Positions 61,983 through 64,000 of a stretch of 64,000 nt of DNA are shown here, in pieces; positions within the stretch are counted from its first letter, which is position 1; the number at the start of each line of letters is the position of its first letter. The stretch covers positions 13,243 to 77,242 of the forward strand of contig JAYRJQ010000024.1 in NCBI GenBank assembly GCA_041906185.1. The letters run 5' to 3'. The notes under the pieces were generated by a model. It had not been told where the DNA came from. It saw only the letters and a program-made list of their open reading frames with translations, and made no database searches. The translations under genes and the position numbers were made by a program. Origin of the DNA: Roseateles_B sp041906185 (GTDB lineage Bacteria; Pseudomonadota; Gammaproteobacteria; Burkholderiales; Burkholderiaceae_C).

Positions 61983-64000
61983 ATGCGTACCAATCTTCCA
62001 GTCACGCAGCAGGAGTACGTGCTCAAGGACGGCATGACGATCGTGTCGCGTACCGATCTCAAGGGCCGGATCACGTACATCAACGACGACTTCATCGAGG
62101 CGAGCGGCTTCACGACCGAGGAGCTCATCGGGCAGCCGCACAACCTCGTGCGCCACCCCGACATGCCGGAGGAGGCCTTTGCCGATCTCTGGAACACGCT
62201 GAAGGCGGGCCGCCCCTGGACGGGGCTGGTCAAGAACCGCCGCAAGAACGGCGACCACTACTGGGTGGTGGCCAATGCCACGCCGATCCGCGAGGGCGGG
62301 CAGGTGACGGGCTATATGTCGGTCCGCACGCGCCCGACCCGGGAGCAGGTCGAGGGGGCCGAGCGCCTGTACCGGCTCTTCAAGGACGGCAAGGCCCAGG
62401 GCTGGGAGATCCGCGAAGGCGCGGGCGTCCGGCGCTCGGCGCTGAATGACATCGCCTGGCGCTGGAAGGCCGTGGGTGTGACGTCCAAGCTGGGCCTGCT
62501 CGGTCTGCTGGCCGTGGCTGGAGCGGCGGCCGCCGCCTGGCTGGCCGTGGGCGCGAACTGGCTGGGCGTGGCCCCGGCCGCGGTGGCGCTCCTCGCGCTC
62601 GCGGGCCTGATGCGCACCGGCGGCGGGCTGGCGCGCCAGCTCGTGCAGGCGGGCAACCAGTTCGAGCAGTTCGGGCAGGGTAATTTCGACGGCATCGTCG
62701 TTGCCGAGTCCGACGACGAGATGGGGCAGATGATGCTCGCGATGAAGCGGGTGCAGACGCGCCTGGGCTTCGAGTTCGCGGACACCCGCCGCCGGGCCGA
62801 CGATGCCGAGCGCATCCGCCAGGCCCTGGACGTCGCAGCGACCAACATGATGGTCGCCGACGCGGGCTACAACATCATCTACACCAACGCGTCCCTGCAG
62901 GAGATGCTCGCCGCGGCGGAGGCCGACGTGCGCAAGGACCTGCCGCAGTTCAGCGCCGCGAAGGTGCTCGGCTCGAACATCGACCAGTTCCACAAGAACC
63001 CGGCGCACCAGCGCGGCATGCTGGACCGCCTGACCGGCACCCACAAGACGCGCCTGCACATCGGCGGCCGGCGCTTCGACCTCATCGTCAATCCCGTGAC
63101 CAGCCAGGGCAAGCGCCTGGGGATGGTCGTCGAGTGGCGCGACATCACGGCCGAGCTGGCCTCCCAGGAGCGCGAACAGGCGCTGGCGGCCGAGAACGCC
63201 CGCGTCAAGCAGGCGCTCGACACCTGCTCGACCAACGTGATGATTGCCGACAGCACCGGTCACATCGTCTACATGAACCAGTCCGTGGCCCAGATGATGC
63301 TGCGCAACGAGCCCGTGCTGCGCCAGGCGCTGCCGCAGTTCGACGCGCGCCGCATCGTCGGCAGCAACTTCGACATCTTCCACCGGCAGCCCTCTCACCA
63401 GCGCAACCTGCTGGCGAACCTCAAGGGCGAGTACCGCGTCGAGATCAACGTGAGCAGCCTGATCTTCCAGCTGGTGGCCAATCCCATCGTGGACGCCAAG
63501 GGCGAGCGCCTGGGGACGGTGGTCGAGTGGAAGGACCGCACGGCCGAGATCGCGGCCGAGCGCGAGATCAGCGAGATGGTCGAGGGCACGGTGCAGGGCG
63601 ACTTCAGCCGCCGCATCGAGATCGACGGCAAGGAACCCTTCTTCCGCATGCTGGGCGAGAAGTTCAACTCGCTGGTGGACACGGTGAGCGGCACCATCCG
63701 CGAGGTGACGGTGGCCGCCGAGCAGCTCAATTCCGCGGCGGAGCAGGTCTCGCAGACTTCGCAGTCGCTGTCGCTGTCGGCCTCGCAGCAGGCGGCGAGC
63801 GTGGAGGAGACGACGGCCTCGCTGCAAGAGATCGCGGCGAGCGTGCGGCAGAACGCGGACAACGCCAATGTGACGGACCGCATGGCCACGCAGGCGGCCA
63901 CGGAGGCCATGGAAGGCGGGCAGGCGGTGTCGATGACGGTGGACGCGATGAAGCAGATCGCGACCAAGATCTCGATCATCGACGACATCGCCTACCAGAC
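61983..64000 (+). CDS. Aer-like PAS chemoreceptor (partial, runs off the window)
   Basis: At least 672 residues, no stop before the window ends. N-terminal Aer-type PAS (about 20-115) with SGFTTEELIGQPHNLVRHPD and WTGLVKNRRKNGDHYWVVAN, the latter resembling the FAD-binding PAS of aerotaxis receptors. A hydrophobic region at about 165-215 has little or no periplasmic loop. Two further PAS modules at about 280-395 and 410-520. The MCP signalling domain begins at about 585 and is cut at DDIAYQT. Starts 52 bases after the previous receptor. Redox or oxygen sensing is inferred. Confidence 0.9.
   Translation, partial: MRTNLPVTQQEYVLKDGMTIVSRTDLKGRITYINDDFIEASGFTTEELIGQPHNLVRHPDMPEEAFADLWNTLKAGRPWTGLVKNRRKNGDHYWVVANATPIREGGQVTGYMSVRTRPTREQVEGAERLYRLFKDGKAQGWEIREGAGVRRSALNDIAWRWKAVGVTSKLGLLGLLAVAGAAAAAWLAVGANWLGVAPAAVALLALAGLMRTGGGLARQLVQAGNQFEQFGQGNFDGIVVAESDDEMGQMMLAMKRVQTRLGFEFADTRRRADDAERIRQALDVAATNMMVADAGYNIIYTNASLQEMLAAAEADVRKDLPQFSAAKVLGSNIDQFHKNPAHQRGMLDRLTGTHKTRLHIGGRRFDLIVNPVTSQGKRLGMVVEWRDITAELASQEREQALAAENARVKQALDTCSTNVMIADSTGHIVYMNQSVAQMMLRNEPVLRQALPQFDARRIVGSNFDIFHRQPSHQRNLLANLKGEYRVEINVSSLIFQLVANPIVDAKGERLGTVVEWKDRTAEIAAEREISEMVEGTVQGDFSRRIEIDGKEPFFRMLGEKFNSLVDTVSGTIREVTVAAEQLNSAAEQVSQTSQSLSLSASQQAASVEETTASLQEIAASVRQNADNANVTDRMATQAATEAMEGGQAVSMTVDAMKQIATKISIIDDIAYQ
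63768..64000 (+). repeat. near-identical MCP segment, copy 2 (continues past the window)
   Basis: Same as 61236-61468 except two bases. The identity reaches the window edge, so its full length is unknown. Confidence 0.9.

Overview
The window is G+C-rich chromosomal DNA from a betaproteobacterium of the order Burkholderiales. Three gene orders support this: ndk-rlmN-pilF-rodZ-ispG-hisS-yfgM-bamB-der-hfq-hflX-hflK-hflC-hisZ-purA, rpsB-tsf-pyrH-frr-uppS-cdsA-dxr-rseP-bamA-skp-lpxD-fabZ-lpxA-lpxB-rnhB, and rpsF-priB-rpsR-rplI-dnaB. A Roseateles/Mitsuaria/Leptothrix-like member is my best guess, but the genus is not proven by what I can see. About the first 48 kb is conserved housekeeping sequence. 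The last 15 kb is accessory: signalling, chemotaxis and a mobile element.

Region by region. 1-17.05 kb, plus strand: nucleotide metabolism, rRNA/tRNA methylation, outer-membrane assembly, isoprenoid synthesis, GTPases, Hfq and HflKC, then hisZ-purA and a phosphoribosyltransferase. 17.4-17.5 kb, minus strand: tRNA-Leu(CAG) with its own promoter and terminator hairpins. 17.6-19.9 kb: RNase R. 19.95-22.8 kb, minus strand: a DAO-family flavin oxidoreductase followed by a fused NAD(P)H-hydrate epimerase/dehydratase. 23.2-38.3 kb: the translation, undecaprenyl, phospholipid, BAM and lipid A cluster. 38.5-42 kb: divergent ppsR and ppsA. 42.1-44.2 kb: a sodium:solute symporter with a long cytoplasmic insertion. 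44.4-47.5 kb: S6, PriB, S18, L9 and DnaB. 47.7-48.9 kb: a PA0069-type radical SAM gene behind a textbook LexA operator. 48.9-49.3 kb: a spacer of short tandem repeats. 49.3-53.7 kb, minus strand: a response regulator and a large hybrid histidine kinase. 54.3-64 kb: a chemotaxis operon reading plus.

The chemotaxis operon is the most interesting part. Its first gene encodes a two-membrane-span protein and is split by a 1200-bp IS3-family element (54519-55718) flanked by a GCTG target duplication. Removing the element and one copy of the duplication restores a clean 205-codon frame. That frame carries a CheZ-like D-x-x-x-Q motif. It is followed by cheY, a STAS protein, cheA, a large double-PAS chemoreceptor and an Aer-like PAS chemoreceptor that runs off the window. 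cheA carries an in-frame TAG at 58546-58548, with the rest of the kinase and its CheW-like domain still open in the same frame. Two independent lesions suggest that this pathway is decaying or phase-switched in this strain, while the receptors stay intact.
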